A stretch of DNA of 20,630 bases from an uncultured Flavobacteriales bacterium (lineage in GTDB: Bacteria > Bacteroidota > Bacteroidia > Flavobacteriales > UBA1820): the NCBI GenBank assembly GCA_938023515.1, contig CALJDR010000008.1, positions 1 to 20,630 on the forward strand, given 5' to 3'. Shown in pieces: positions 1 through 7,246 of this stretch. The position numbers and the translations under genes are program-made. Every line of letters starts with the position of its first letter. The first letter of the stretch is position 1. Below the pieces are notes generated by a model. It ran no database searches. It was not told the origin of the DNA and saw only the letters and a list, made by a program, of their open reading frames with translations.

Positions 1-384
1 GGGGCTCACTTCATGTTCGGATTGACGGATCCGGGCCGGGAAATGGATTCTGTGGACCGCATCAACGCCCTTCCTCTTTCTTCGGTAAAGTTCCACCAGC
101 TCCAGATCATTCGCTCTACGGCCCTGGAAAAAGAGTGGGAACAGGGCGGCGGTGAATTCCATCTTTTCGCCCGGGAAGAATACGAAGAATTCATCATCGG
201 GGTGCTCGAAAGGCTCCGGCCCGACCTGCCGGTGGAGCGTTTCATTTCAGAAACCCCGCCCCGCTACCGCCGGGCCCCGGACTGGGGACTCCAGTGGCGT
301 GTGCCGGAAGTCCGGAGGGAAATTATCGCAAAAATGAAATCCTCGGGGCGTTGGCAGGGGAGTCTTTTTTTAGTAAATTCGTGA
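1..384 (+). CDS. Radical SAM protein, TIGR01212/YhcC-like (3' end only)
   Basis: The frame is open from the first base of the window, so only the C-terminal 127 residues are present; the ATG at 13 is internal. The fragment begins GAHFMFGL and continues with a segment (LPLSSVKFHQLQIIRST) that matches the distal part of the TIGR01212/YhcC radical SAM family, where the barrel strand GxHxxxGLPGE is followed by a conserved K-x-H-x-L-x-x-x-x-x-T block. The CxxxCxxC iron-sulfur motif would lie upstream and cannot be seen. The end RPDLPVERFISETPP is also typical: these proteins finish with a 'score/fetch' region before a short basic tail. Family members act on an unknown substrate, so only the family is assigned. 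The TGA at 382-384 is 19 bp before mutS, so the two genes are probably co-transcribed. Confidence 0.85.
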   Translation, partial: GAHFMFGLTDPGREMDSVDRINALPLSSVKFHQLQIIRSTALEKEWEQGGGEFHLFAREEYEEFIIGVLERLRPDLPVERFISETPPRYRRAPDWGLQWRVPEVRREIIAKMKSSGRWQGSLFLVNS

Positions 385-403
385 GGTAAAAAGAGAACGA
401 CCG

Positions 404-3061
404 ATGGCAAAACAAAGTGCGGAAACCCCGCTGATGTCCCAATACAATGCGATAAAGACCAAACACCCCGATGCGGTACTGCTCTTCCGGGTGGGGGATT
501 TTTACGAAACGTTCGGCGAGGATGCGGTGGAATGTTCCCGAATACTGGGGATCGTGCTGACCAAGCGCGGCGCCGGGGCGCCGTCGGAAACGCCGCTGGC
601 CGGATTTCCTTACCATGCGATAGATACTTACCTGCCCAAACTGGTGCTGGCCGGCAAACGCGTAGCCATTTGCGACCAGCTCGAAGACCCGAAACTGACC
701 AAAAAGATCGTCAAGCGTGGGGTGACGGAGCTCGTTACTCCCGGGGTGGCGATGAACGACCAGGTACTTTCCTCCGGGAAGAATAATTTCCTGGCAGCCG
801 TGCATTTCGGACAGCGGAATGTCGGCCTGGCATTCCTTGACGTATCTACCGGGGAATTCCTCGTGTCTGAAGGCCCGCAGGGGCAGGCCGCCAAATTTCT
901 TGAAACCTTCGCTCCGAGCGAGGTACTGCACGAACGGCGGATGAAAGTGCGTTTCCGCGAGACGTTCGGCGAAGGATACCGCACGTATATGCTCGACGAT
1001 TGGGCTTTCTCCGAGAATTTCGGGCGGGAAACGCTGCAAAAGCATTTTAAAACGGCTTCGCTGAAAGGTTTCGGCATCGACCGGATGTCCGAAGGTGTCG
1101 CTGCAGCCGGGGCTGTGATGGAATACCTCCGCCAGACCGAACATACGAAAGTAGACCATATATCCCGCATAAGCCGTATCCAGAGCGACACCTACGTATG
1201 GCTCGATCGCTTTACGGCCCGCAATCTCGAAATACTTTCTTCGCCCAACGACAATGCCTCTACTTTGCTGGACGTATTGGACAAGACCCTCAGCCCGATG
1301 GGCGCGCGCATGCTCAAACGCTGGCTGATGCTCCCCCTCAAGGATTTGGAAGAGATACACGGCCGACAGGGGGCTGTGAAATATTTCCTGTCCGAAGAAG
1401 AAAAAGCGGACGAACTACGCCGGTATATCTCTTCGGTGTCCGATATGGAACGCCTGGCGGCCAAAGTAGCTACCGGCCGTATCAACCCCAAAGAACTCTC
1501 CGCCCTTTGTGCCTCGCTGGAGGTAGCGGGGCCGGTCAAAAATATCCTGTCCCAGGCTTCCGGCAATGCGCTGCTGGCCCGGTTGGCCCGTTCGGTGGAC
1601 GGATGCGGGGATTTATGCGCGCGTATCCGCCGGACACTGGCCCCGGACGCGCCGTCCCTGCTTTCCAAAGGCGGGGTGATCGCCGAAGGGGTGAACGGCG
1701 AACTGGATGAGCTCCGCACGATGCTCCATTCCAACAAGACCATTCTCAACGGTATTATCGAGCACGAGGCCGAACGGACGGGCATATCATCCCTGAAGAT
1801 CGCGTTCAACAACGTGTTCGGATACTACATCGAGGTGCGCAATGCCCATAAGGATAAGGTGCCCCCCGAATGGATCCGCAAACAAACTACCGTATCGGCC
1901 GAACGATACATTACGCCGGAACTCAAGGAATTCGAAGCCAAGATACTCGGCGCCGAAGACCGGATCGCCCAGATCGAAAGCCGCCTGTACGGCGAACTGG
2001 TAGAGGAGTGCGGGCGCTACATCACGGCTATCCAGGAAAATTCGCGGGCGCTGGCCGAAACGGACTGCCTGCTGTCGTTTGCCCGTGCAGCGCAGGACAA
2101 TGGATACTGCTGCCCGGAGGTGGACGAAAGTACGGACATAGAGATCATTGAAGGCCGCCACCCGGTGATCGAACGGCGCCTGCCGCCCGAAGAGCCTTAT
2201 ATCCCGAACAGCGTGACGCTCAACCGGGAAAACCAGCAAATCATCATGATCACCGGCCCGAATATGTCAGGTAAGTCCGCCCTGTTGCGCCAGACGGCCC
2301 TTATCTGCCTGATGGCCCAGACGGGAGGCTATGTGCCGGCCCGTTCGGCCCGTATCGGAGTGGTAGACCGGATATTCACCCGCGTTGGGGCGTCGGATAA
2401 CCTTTCCTCGGGCGAATCGACATTTATGGTGGAAATGAACGAGACGGCCAGTATCCTGAACAATATATCGGAGCGCAGTTTGATCATCCTCGACGAAATA
2501 GGGCGCGGGACGAGCACCTACGATGGAATCTCGATCGCTTGGGCGATTTCTGAATACCTCCACGACTCGAAGGAGCGCCCCAAGACGCTTTTCGCCACCC
2601 ATTACCACGAACTGAACGAAATGGCCGAGACGTTTTCGCGTATCAAAAATTTCAATGTGACCGTGCGGGAGGTGGACGGGGACGTGATATTTACCCGAAA
2701 ACTGGAGCAGGGAGGCTCCAATCATAGTTTCGGTATCCATGTGGCCCAGATGGCGGGGATGCCTCATAAAGTGCTCCTGCGGGCTTCGGAAATACTCCGG
2801 GAGATGGAAAAAACGCAGCCGGCGGGACTTGCAGGCGGCCACGATGTTCCCGCAGATGGGGCCGGAAAAGGAAAATTCCGCAAGAAAAAGGTGCAGGCAG
2901 ATACGGAAGACAATATTCAACTGAGCATATTCCAACTGGATGACCCTACGCTGGTAAATATCAAGGAACAGCTCAAAGGAATAGATGTAAACGGCCTTAC
3001 TCCGGTGGAAGCCTTGGTAAAACTGTCCGAGATCAAAAAAAGCATCGGTCTGAAAGACTAA
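404..3061 (+). CDS. mutS: DNA mismatch repair protein MutS
   Basis: An 885-residue protein, the expected size for MutS, which finds mismatches and small loops after replication and recruits MutL. The N-terminal mismatch-reading motif GDFYE is at residues 31-35, with F33 and E35 matching the Phe-x-Glu that inserts beside the mispair. The connector, lever and clamp domains follow. The C-terminal ABC ATPase has Walker A GPNMSGKS at about 618-625, the signature region DNLSSGESTFM, and Walker B LIILDE with D697-E698, followed by GRGTSTYDG and the ATHYHEL switch histidine. The tail QLSIFQLDDP...LTPVEAL is the usual Bacteroidota C-terminus. The ATG at 404 puts the F-x-E motif at the expected distance from the start. 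No Shine-Dalgarno sequence is evident, as is normal in this phylum. A hairpin terminator follows the stop by about 20 bp. All key residues are intact. Confidence 0.98.
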   Translation: MAKQSAETPLMSQYNAIKTKHPDAVLLFRVGDFYETFGEDAVECSRILGIVLTKRGAGAPSETPLAGFPYHAIDTYLPKLVLAGKRVAICDQLEDPKLTKKIVKRGVTELVTPGVAMNDQVLSSGKNNFLAAVHFGQRNVGLAFLDVSTGEFLVSEGPQGQAAKFLETFAPSEVLHERRMKVRFRETFGEGYRTYMLDDWAFSENFGRETLQKHFKTASLKGFGIDRMSEGVAAAGAVMEYLRQTEHTKVDHISRISRIQSDTYVWLDRFTARNLEILSSPNDNASTLLDVLDKTLSPMGARMLKRWLMLPLKDLEEIHGRQGAVKYFLSEEEKADELRRYISSVSDMERLAAKVATGRINPKELSALCASLEVAGPVKNILSQASGNALLARLARSVDGCGDLCARIRRTLAPDAPSLLSKGGVIAEGVNGELDELRTMLHSNKTILNGIIEHEAERTGISSLKIAFNNVFGYYIEVRNAHKDKVPPEWIRKQTTVSAERYITPELKEFEAKILGAEDRIAQIESRLYGELVEECGRYITAIQENSRALAETDCLLSFARAAQDNGYCCPEVDESTDIEIIEGRHPVIERRLPPEEPYIPNSVTLNRENQQIIMITGPNMSGKSALLRQTALICLMAQTGGYVPARSARIGVVDRIFTRVGASDNLSSGESTFMVEMNETASILNNISERSLIILDEIGRGTSTYDGISIAWAISEYLHDSKERPKTLFATHYHELNEMAETFSRIKNFNVTVREVDGDVIFTRKLEQGGSNHSFGIHVAQMAGMPHKVLLRASEILREMEKTQPAGLAGGHDVPADGAGKGKFRKKKVQADTEDNIQLSIFQLDDPTLVNIKEQLKGIDVNGLTPVEALVKLSEIKKSIGLKD

Positions 3062-3081
3062 AGAATAAATTCTGAAACAAC

Positions 3082-3116
3082 AAAAATCCCTGCGGAATTC
3101 CACAGGGATTTTTTTT
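3082..3116. terminator. Bidirectional intrinsic terminator between mutS and the GH-like gene
   Basis: The 11-bp perfect stem AAAAATCCCTG (3082-3092) pairs with CAGGGATTTTT (3103-3113). The 10-nt loop contains GGAATTCC, which can pair further. A run of T follows on the plus strand to 3116, and the A-run on the 5' side serves as a U-tract for transcripts arriving from the minus strand. It sits 20 bp after the mutS stop and 15 bp after the stop of the convergent gene. Confidence 0.9.
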
Positions 3117-3131
3117 AATATATTTTTGTTT

Positions 3132-5120
3132 TTATTTCTTAGGCAGGAAACTGATGTTGTCTATCCAGATCATGCCCCGGGTATCCAACCGGTAATTGAG
3201 CGTGATGCCTTCGCGGCCTTTGCCCGGCTGGCGCTCCACCTGCACATCGATGGTGTAGAGCTTCCAATCCGGACTGTCTATCCGGATGTTCTCGTTCACC
3301 AGATCGCGGCCCCGGTGTTTTAGAGTGAGGTTGAGGATGGGTTCCTCCGGTTTGATCTTTTCGGTTTTTACTTTCCCTTTAGGATTCACATAATTCTTGT
3401 GCGTAGGGAATTCCTCTTTGGATCCGGCTTTCGCCCAAAAAGACAGAGTGTAGGTGCGTGCCGAATCGACGATCATCGGGAAATGCTGCAGGGTCACACC
3501 CTCGCCGTTCTTGTGGGTGATCAGGCGTACCGAATGTTCCCCGCTCTGTGCGACGCGGGAATCGACGAAATAGGTCGAACCCCGGCCTTTGCCCACCTGT
3601 GCATAGACTGCATTGGGCACTCCGACGGAAGTGTTGAGCTCGAAATCGGGATCCACCACTACGTTCACCGTATCGGAAACGGGCAGCAGGCTTTCGTCCG
3701 CCGCCAGTTTATATACTTTGGTGTCGAACCCGATCATTTTATCCGCAATGACGCCCCCGTTCACTTCCTGTATCCGGTCTTCGAACGGCACGGCCACTTT
3801 GCCCGTGTAATCCCAGCCATCGACGGTGATGGTTACATCCTTAGGCTTGTTTTCCTTGTTCACGGCGGCGATGATCAGGTTTTTCCCGCGCGTCCAGGCG
3901 CGCACGTCCACCATAGTGTCGTTCACCGTTACGTTCGGGGCAGGCTGGCCGGATAGAATGTAAGGGGTCATTTCCGCTACTTCCAGCGCTATGGCCGAAG
4001 CTTCGCCCCAGGAGGTGGTCGATTTGGGGAAGCCGTTCTGTCCGTGGCGGATAAAGTACTGGAATCCGGTCGATCCGTTTAGCAGGCCCATGTAGACGGC
4101 GGCACGGATTTCGCCGGCCGTCGGTTCGCGGGTCCACCATTCATTCCCTCCGAACGATTGCGGGACGAGCCATACACCTTTTTTCAATACCAGGGAATTG
4201 GTCATCGCTTTTTGGAATTTCGATACCCCGGCTACAGGGGAACGCGGAACGGGATAGAGGTCGCCCATAGAGATATCGTAGCTGTCCTCATATTTCCGCT
4301 CCGATCCGTAATGCATGAACACCATGGATACCGGATGATGCGGGTCGATACTTTTTACGATATCGTACAGTTGTTTCAAGGTTTCCGGGGACGTGTTTCG
4401 CCCGTCCGGCTCATCGGCCAAATACCAACTGAGCAAAGCCGGATGGTCTTTGAAAGCCTCTACCTCTTTGCGGAGCATTTCCACCCGTTTGGTGGAATCC
4501 TGGCTGCGGTCATAGCCCGTGCCGGCGGTCGCTACACTGAGCAAATTGTAATTGACCTTCATCCCCAGTTCCGCGGCACGGTCCATATAGACTTTCCGCA
4601 TCTTGAGGTCCGTGCGTGGTATGCTTTGGTAGGGGGATAGCATATTGAATCCGCGTACCACTTCTTCTTCCTCGATCATCGATTGGACCGGTGAATAGCA
4701 AAAGAATCCGTAGGGGATCAGGGGAAGCCCACGGGTGATTACCCCGCCTGTTTTCAGGTCTACCTGTACGGCATTGAATTTATACGGGAGCTTTTTCAGC
4801 TCCACCGTTCCGTCTATCGAGGCCCCGGCGGATTTCACCGTATATTTGAAAGGGGTCTTGCCTTCCGGCAGGGTGCTGATCGGAACTTCGAGCGAGGCGA
4901 TGCCTCCGGGTATGCCTTTTCCCGTGATAGTCACTCCGGTAGGAGTGGTCAGGGTAATGGTCGAATTGGTGTAGATAGAGCTGTCCGGCAGGTAAACGAG
5001 GAATTCCGTCTGGGGTTCGTTCATGTAGAAATCGAGCCGGAAGGCTGCCCTGACGTCCTTGGGTTGGGCCGATACGGCCAATGCCCACAGTGTCAGAAAA
5101 AGGAAAATAGCTTTTTTCAT
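3132..5120 (-). CDS. Secreted TIM-barrel glycoside-hydrolase-like protein with C-terminal CBM-like domain
   Basis: 662 residues from the ATG at 5120. This start gives a clean signal peptide (MKKAIFLFLTLWALAVSA, cleavage predicted after A18 before Gln). The frame stays open upstream to 5339, but that part overlaps the preceding gene and is not used. There is no lipobox cysteine. After the signal come a beta-rich Ig-like domain (about 20-140) and a central region resembling a glycoside hydrolase (alpha/beta)8 barrel (about 150-430) with PYGFFCYSP, HPALLSWYLADEPD and QSFGGNEWW. E237 in ADEPD and E327 in GNEWW are candidate acid/base and nucleophile residues, spaced as strands 4 and 7 of a clan GH-A barrel would be; this is inference. 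A beta-sandwich (about 440-520) and a CBM4/9-like jelly roll (about 530-662, VVVDPDFELN...GMIWIDNISFLP) follow. I cannot name a GH family or substrate. It lies 41 bp after the CPBP protease gene, probably in the same transcript. Confidence 0.75.
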   Translation of the reverse strand: MKKAIFLFLTLWALAVSAQPKDVRAAFRLDFYMNEPQTEFLVYLPDSSIYTNSTITLTTPTGVTITGKGIPGGIASLEVPISTLPEGKTPFKYTVKSAGASIDGTVELKKLPYKFNAVQVDLKTGGVITRGLPLIPYGFFCYSPVQSMIEEEEVVRGFNMLSPYQSIPRTDLKMRKVYMDRAAELGMKVNYNLLSVATAGTGYDRSQDSTKRVEMLRKEVEAFKDHPALLSWYLADEPDGRNTSPETLKQLYDIVKSIDPHHPVSMVFMHYGSERKYEDSYDISMGDLYPVPRSPVAGVSKFQKAMTNSLVLKKGVWLVPQSFGGNEWWTREPTAGEIRAAVYMGLLNGSTGFQYFIRHGQNGFPKSTTSWGEASAIALEVAEMTPYILSGQPAPNVTVNDTMVDVRAWTRGKNLIIAAVNKENKPKDVTITVDGWDYTGKVAVPFEDRIQEVNGGVIADKMIGFDTKVYKLAADESLLPVSDTVNVVVDPDFELNTSVGVPNAVYAQVGKGRGSTYFVDSRVAQSGEHSVRLITHKNGEGVTLQHFPMIVDSARTYTLSFWAKAGSKEEFPTHKNYVNPKGKVKTEKIKPEEPILNLTLKHRGRDLVNENIRIDSPDWKLYTIDVQVERQPGKGREGITLNYRLDTRGMIWIDNISFLPKK

Positions 5121-5161
5121 AGGCGGTAGTTGTTTTAAGGAAAATTGTTTTTTCAGTTTGC

Positions 5162-6046
5162 TTATTTGCCGTACAGATGTTTTTTCCGCTTCAAAAGATA
5201 AGAGGTTCTCACCATTCGTATCAACAGGATAGCCAGTACGATGCTTATCAAAGCACTCCACCAGGGGATGATCCCCCCCGTTTTTTCCATTTCTTCCGGC
5301 TGTATCCGGGCTGCCGCATACATCAGGAAAATGTTCCACAGGTTAGAGGCCAGATGGAACGCCACGGGGACCCAAATGTTCGATGTGTAAATATACAAAT
5401 ATCCCAGAAATACCGAGCACAGGAAGATTCCCACGCAATTAAACCAATCCAGATGGATAGCGGTGAACACGATGGAGACGATGATCACCGAAAGGGCCTT
5501 TCGATGGGAAATCCGTATCAGGAGCCTTTGCAGCGTCCCCCGGAAAAAAAACTCCTCGCACAGGGCCGGAACAACGCCCAGAATAAGAGCTGTCACTGGG
5601 AACGACGCCCAGGAATGTTCGCCCACGATCCGGGCAATGGAACCCTCTCGCGAGGCCTGCGCTTCTGTCAGGCGATGAAAAATATCCGCCGGGAGGGCGT
5701 ATTCCAGAAAATCGCGGGTAAAGGTGACGATAAACTGCAGGAACGGTTGAAGGGCCAACACGGCCATCGACGCGTATACAAGGGTGTTCCATTGGGGTTT
5801 GTATACTTGAAGTCCTCTTTTTATACCTGTGGAAAAATGCCAGAAAATAAGGGATGGTACGGCGAAGACCGACACGGAAGTCAAAACAGCCGATAAGCCG
5901 GGTATCCATGCCGTATTTCCCAGTTGAGAGGCGGCACGGCTTAATGCTGCCGAAATGAGCATCCCGGCCAGGCAGCCCAGCACCGCCAAGGTGGTCAGGC
6001 TGAAAAAAAGTTTTTGGGGACTTTGCGTATAAAGGCTGCGTTGCAT
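5162..6046 (-). CDS. CPBP family intramembrane glutamic metalloprotease
   Basis: A 294-residue polytopic membrane protein with the defining motifs of the CPBP (CAAX protease and bacteriocin-processing, formerly Abi) family: EExxxR at residues 164-169 (EEFFFR), a first histidine H198 in FTAIHLDW and a second, H231, in VAFHLASN. These residues form the active site in the Rce1-type fold. Several hydrophobic segments are visible (about 14-36, 50-70, 88-110, 150-163, 185-200, 205-222, 225-240). The substrate is unknown; in bacteria such proteins often process or protect against peptides, or are of unknown role. The ATG at 6046 lies 35 nt downstream of a minus-strand TATATTTG box. The GH-like gene follows after 41 bp, but nothing in the sequence links the two functions. 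C-terminus is basic (LLKRKKHLYGK). Confidence 0.9.
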   Translation of the reverse strand: MQRSLYTQSPQKLFFSLTTLAVLGCLAGMLISAALSRAASQLGNTAWIPGLSAVLTSVSVFAVPSLIFWHFSTGIKRGLQVYKPQWNTLVYASMAVLALQPFLQFIVTFTRDFLEYALPADIFHRLTEAQASREGSIARIVGEHSWASFPVTALILGVVPALCEEFFFRGTLQRLLIRISHRKALSVIIVSIVFTAIHLDWFNCVGIFLCSVFLGYLYIYTSNIWVPVAFHLASNLWNIFLMYAAARIQPEEMEKTGGIIPWWSALISIVLAILLIRMVRTSYLLKRKKHLYGK

Positions 6047-6081
6047 CGGATTGCCCCGGTCGGGGAGGGTTTTTTCGCATA

Positions 6082-6089
6082 CAAATATA
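6082..6089 (-). promoter_or_regulatory. Putative -7 promoter element for the CPBP/GH-like operon
   Basis: On the minus strand this reads TATATTTG, an exact match to the Bacteroidota -7 consensus TAnnTTTG, 35 nt before the ATG at 6046. No good TTTG -33 box is visible at the usual spacing. It abuts the -7 box of the divergent dus gene with no bases between them. Confidence 0.55.
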
Positions 6090-6097
6090 TATCTTTG
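6090..6097 (+). promoter_or_regulatory. Putative -7 promoter element for dus
   Basis: TATCTTTG matches the TAnnTTTG consensus exactly and lies 44 nt before the dus start at 6142. A T-rich stretch at 6070-6075 lies upstream, but it is nearer than a standard -33 box. The element directly follows the -7 box of the opposite strand. Confidence 0.55.
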
Positions 6098-6141
6098 CCC
6101 TGGGATTTTAACAGCCGGCGCCCGAAAAAGCGCCGAGGAAT

Positions 6142-7125
6142 ATGATAAAAATAGGCGATATCGTTTTGGAAGGTTTTCCGGTGCTCCTGGCCCCGATGGA
6201 AGACATTACAGACCCTCCGTTCCGTGCTTTGTGCAACCGGCATGGGGCGGACATGTCGTATTCGGAGTTTATCTCGTCGGACGGCCTCATCAGGGGTGCG
6301 GAAAAAAGCCGGGTGAAACTCGATTTCGAAGAGGCCGAGCGGCCTGTGGGGATCCAGATATTCGGGGCGGATGCGGATGCGATGGCCCAGTCGGCGCGTA
6401 TCATCGCTTCCCTGCCGCGCACGCCCGATGTGATCGATATCAACTTCGGCTGCCCGGTAGGCAAGGTGGCGGGCAAAGGGGCCGGTTCGGGGATCTTCCA
6501 GGACACGGACAATATGCTTCGCATCACCCGTGCGGTGGTAGAGGCGGCCGGTCCTATTCCGGTGACGGTAAAAACGCGGCTGGGATGGGATGAGAAAAGC
6601 ATCTGTATTCAACATTTGGCGGAGCCTTTGCAGGACTGCGGCATACAGGCGCTGACGATACACGGGCGCACACGCTGCCAGATGTACAAAGGCGAGGCCC
6701 GCTGGGAGGTCATCCGGGATATCCGCCGAAACCCGCGCATCCGTATCCCGATCATCGGCAACGGCGATGTGGTATCCGGGGAAACGGCCCGTATGATGCG
6801 GGACGACTATGGGCTGGACGGTTGTATGATAGGCCGTGCCGCGATCGGTAACCCGTGGATATTCGCCGATGTCAAGCATTTCCTTTCCACCGGGGAGCAT
6901 TTGCCGTCGCCGGGGATCCCGGAAAGGGTGGAAGCGGCCCGTTTTCATTTACAGCGGGCAGTCGCATGGAAAGGCGAACGGCTGGGGGTACTCGAAACCC
7001 GGAAACACTATGCGGGATACTTCAAAGGAGTGCCTGAATTCAAGGCTACCCGGATAAAACTCTGTACCACGGATGCTTCCGTGGAGGTTTTTGAAATTTT
7101 GAACAATATTTTAAACGATTTTTAA
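6142..7125 (+). CDS. dusB: tRNA-dihydrouridine synthase (DusB/NifR3 type)
   Basis: A 327-residue flavoenzyme that uses NADPH to reduce specific uridines in tRNA to dihydrouridine. The FMN-binding TIM barrel is recognisable from the start: LLAPMEDITDPPFR at residues 15-28, the catalytic cysteine C104 in DINFGCPVGKVAGKGAGSG, VKTRLGWD, the IHGRTR motif, IIGNGDVVSG, and the terminal phosphate-binding CMIGRAAIGNPWIF. A short helical domain (about 245-327) completes it. The overall pattern fits the DusB/NifR3 branch, but the target uridine cannot be read from sequence. The Cys-containing loop reads GCPVGKVAGKGAGSG, slightly different from the commoner CPxKKVxxxxAGSA. The ATG at 6142 places the conserved APM motif at the usual distance. 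A weak terminator-like hairpin follows at 7139-7163. Confidence 0.93.
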   Translation: MIKIGDIVLEGFPVLLAPMEDITDPPFRALCNRHGADMSYSEFISSDGLIRGAEKSRVKLDFEEAERPVGIQIFGADADAMAQSARIIASLPRTPDVIDINFGCPVGKVAGKGAGSGIFQDTDNMLRITRAVVEAAGPIPVTVKTRLGWDEKSICIQHLAEPLQDCGIQALTIHGRTRCQMYKGEARWEVIRDIRRNPRIRIPIIGNGDVVSGETARMMRDDYGLDGCMIGRAAIGNPWIFADVKHFLSTGEHLPSPGIPERVEAARFHLQRAVAWKGERLGVLETRKHYAGYFKGVPEFKATRIKLCTTDASVEVFEILNNILNDF

Positions 7126-7138
7126 TCTTAACGCTTTT

Positions 7139-7163
7139 TTAGTGTCCGAAAAACACTAATTTT
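7139..7163 (+). terminator. Weak intrinsic terminator after dus
   Basis: TTAGTGT (7139-7145) pairs with ACACTAA (7153-7159) across a 7-nt loop, followed by TTTT at 7160-7163. The stem is only 7 bp and AT-rich, so termination may be partial and some read-through into the transporter gene is possible. Confidence 0.5.
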
Positions 7164-7175
7164 ACCCTCTGAACG

Positions 7176-7198
7176 GTGCGGGATGCCTATTGCCGCAC
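7176..7198 (+). other. Small hairpin in the leader region of the transporter gene
   Basis: GTGCGG (7176-7181) pairs with CCGCAC (7193-7198) across an 11-nt loop. It lies between the dus terminator and the transporter start. No T-run follows, so it does not look like a terminator. If transcription begins upstream, near the TAATTTTA at 7157-7164 (one mismatch to TAnnTTTG), it would be in the 5' UTR. Function unknown. Confidence 0.3.
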
Positions 7199-7228
7199 GG
7201 ATGATCGGAAATTCACGTAGTAAAAACA

Positions 7229-7236
7229 TATATTAG
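7229..7236 (+). promoter_or_regulatory. Possible -7 element for the sugar transporter (weak)
   Basis: TATATTAG differs by one base from TAnnTTTG and ends 10 nt before the ATG at 7247, so it would give a very short leader. The TAATTTTA at 7157-7164 is an equally good alternative with a longer leader. I cannot choose between them. Confidence 0.25.
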
Positions 7237-7246
7237 AAAGAAAAAC

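Noticed and set aside
323..1360. A 345-residue minus-strand frame opposite mutS
   Set aside because: Shadow of mutS codons in GC-rich DNA, with no recognisable domain or promoter.
5121..5339. An N-terminal extension of the GH-like protein
   Set aside because: It overlaps the CPBP gene in another frame and would bury the clear signal peptide that begins at 5120.
7126..7246. A riboswitch before the transporter gene
   Set aside because: The two hairpins are small and do not show the conserved core of any riboswitch class I know; no expression platform is visible.
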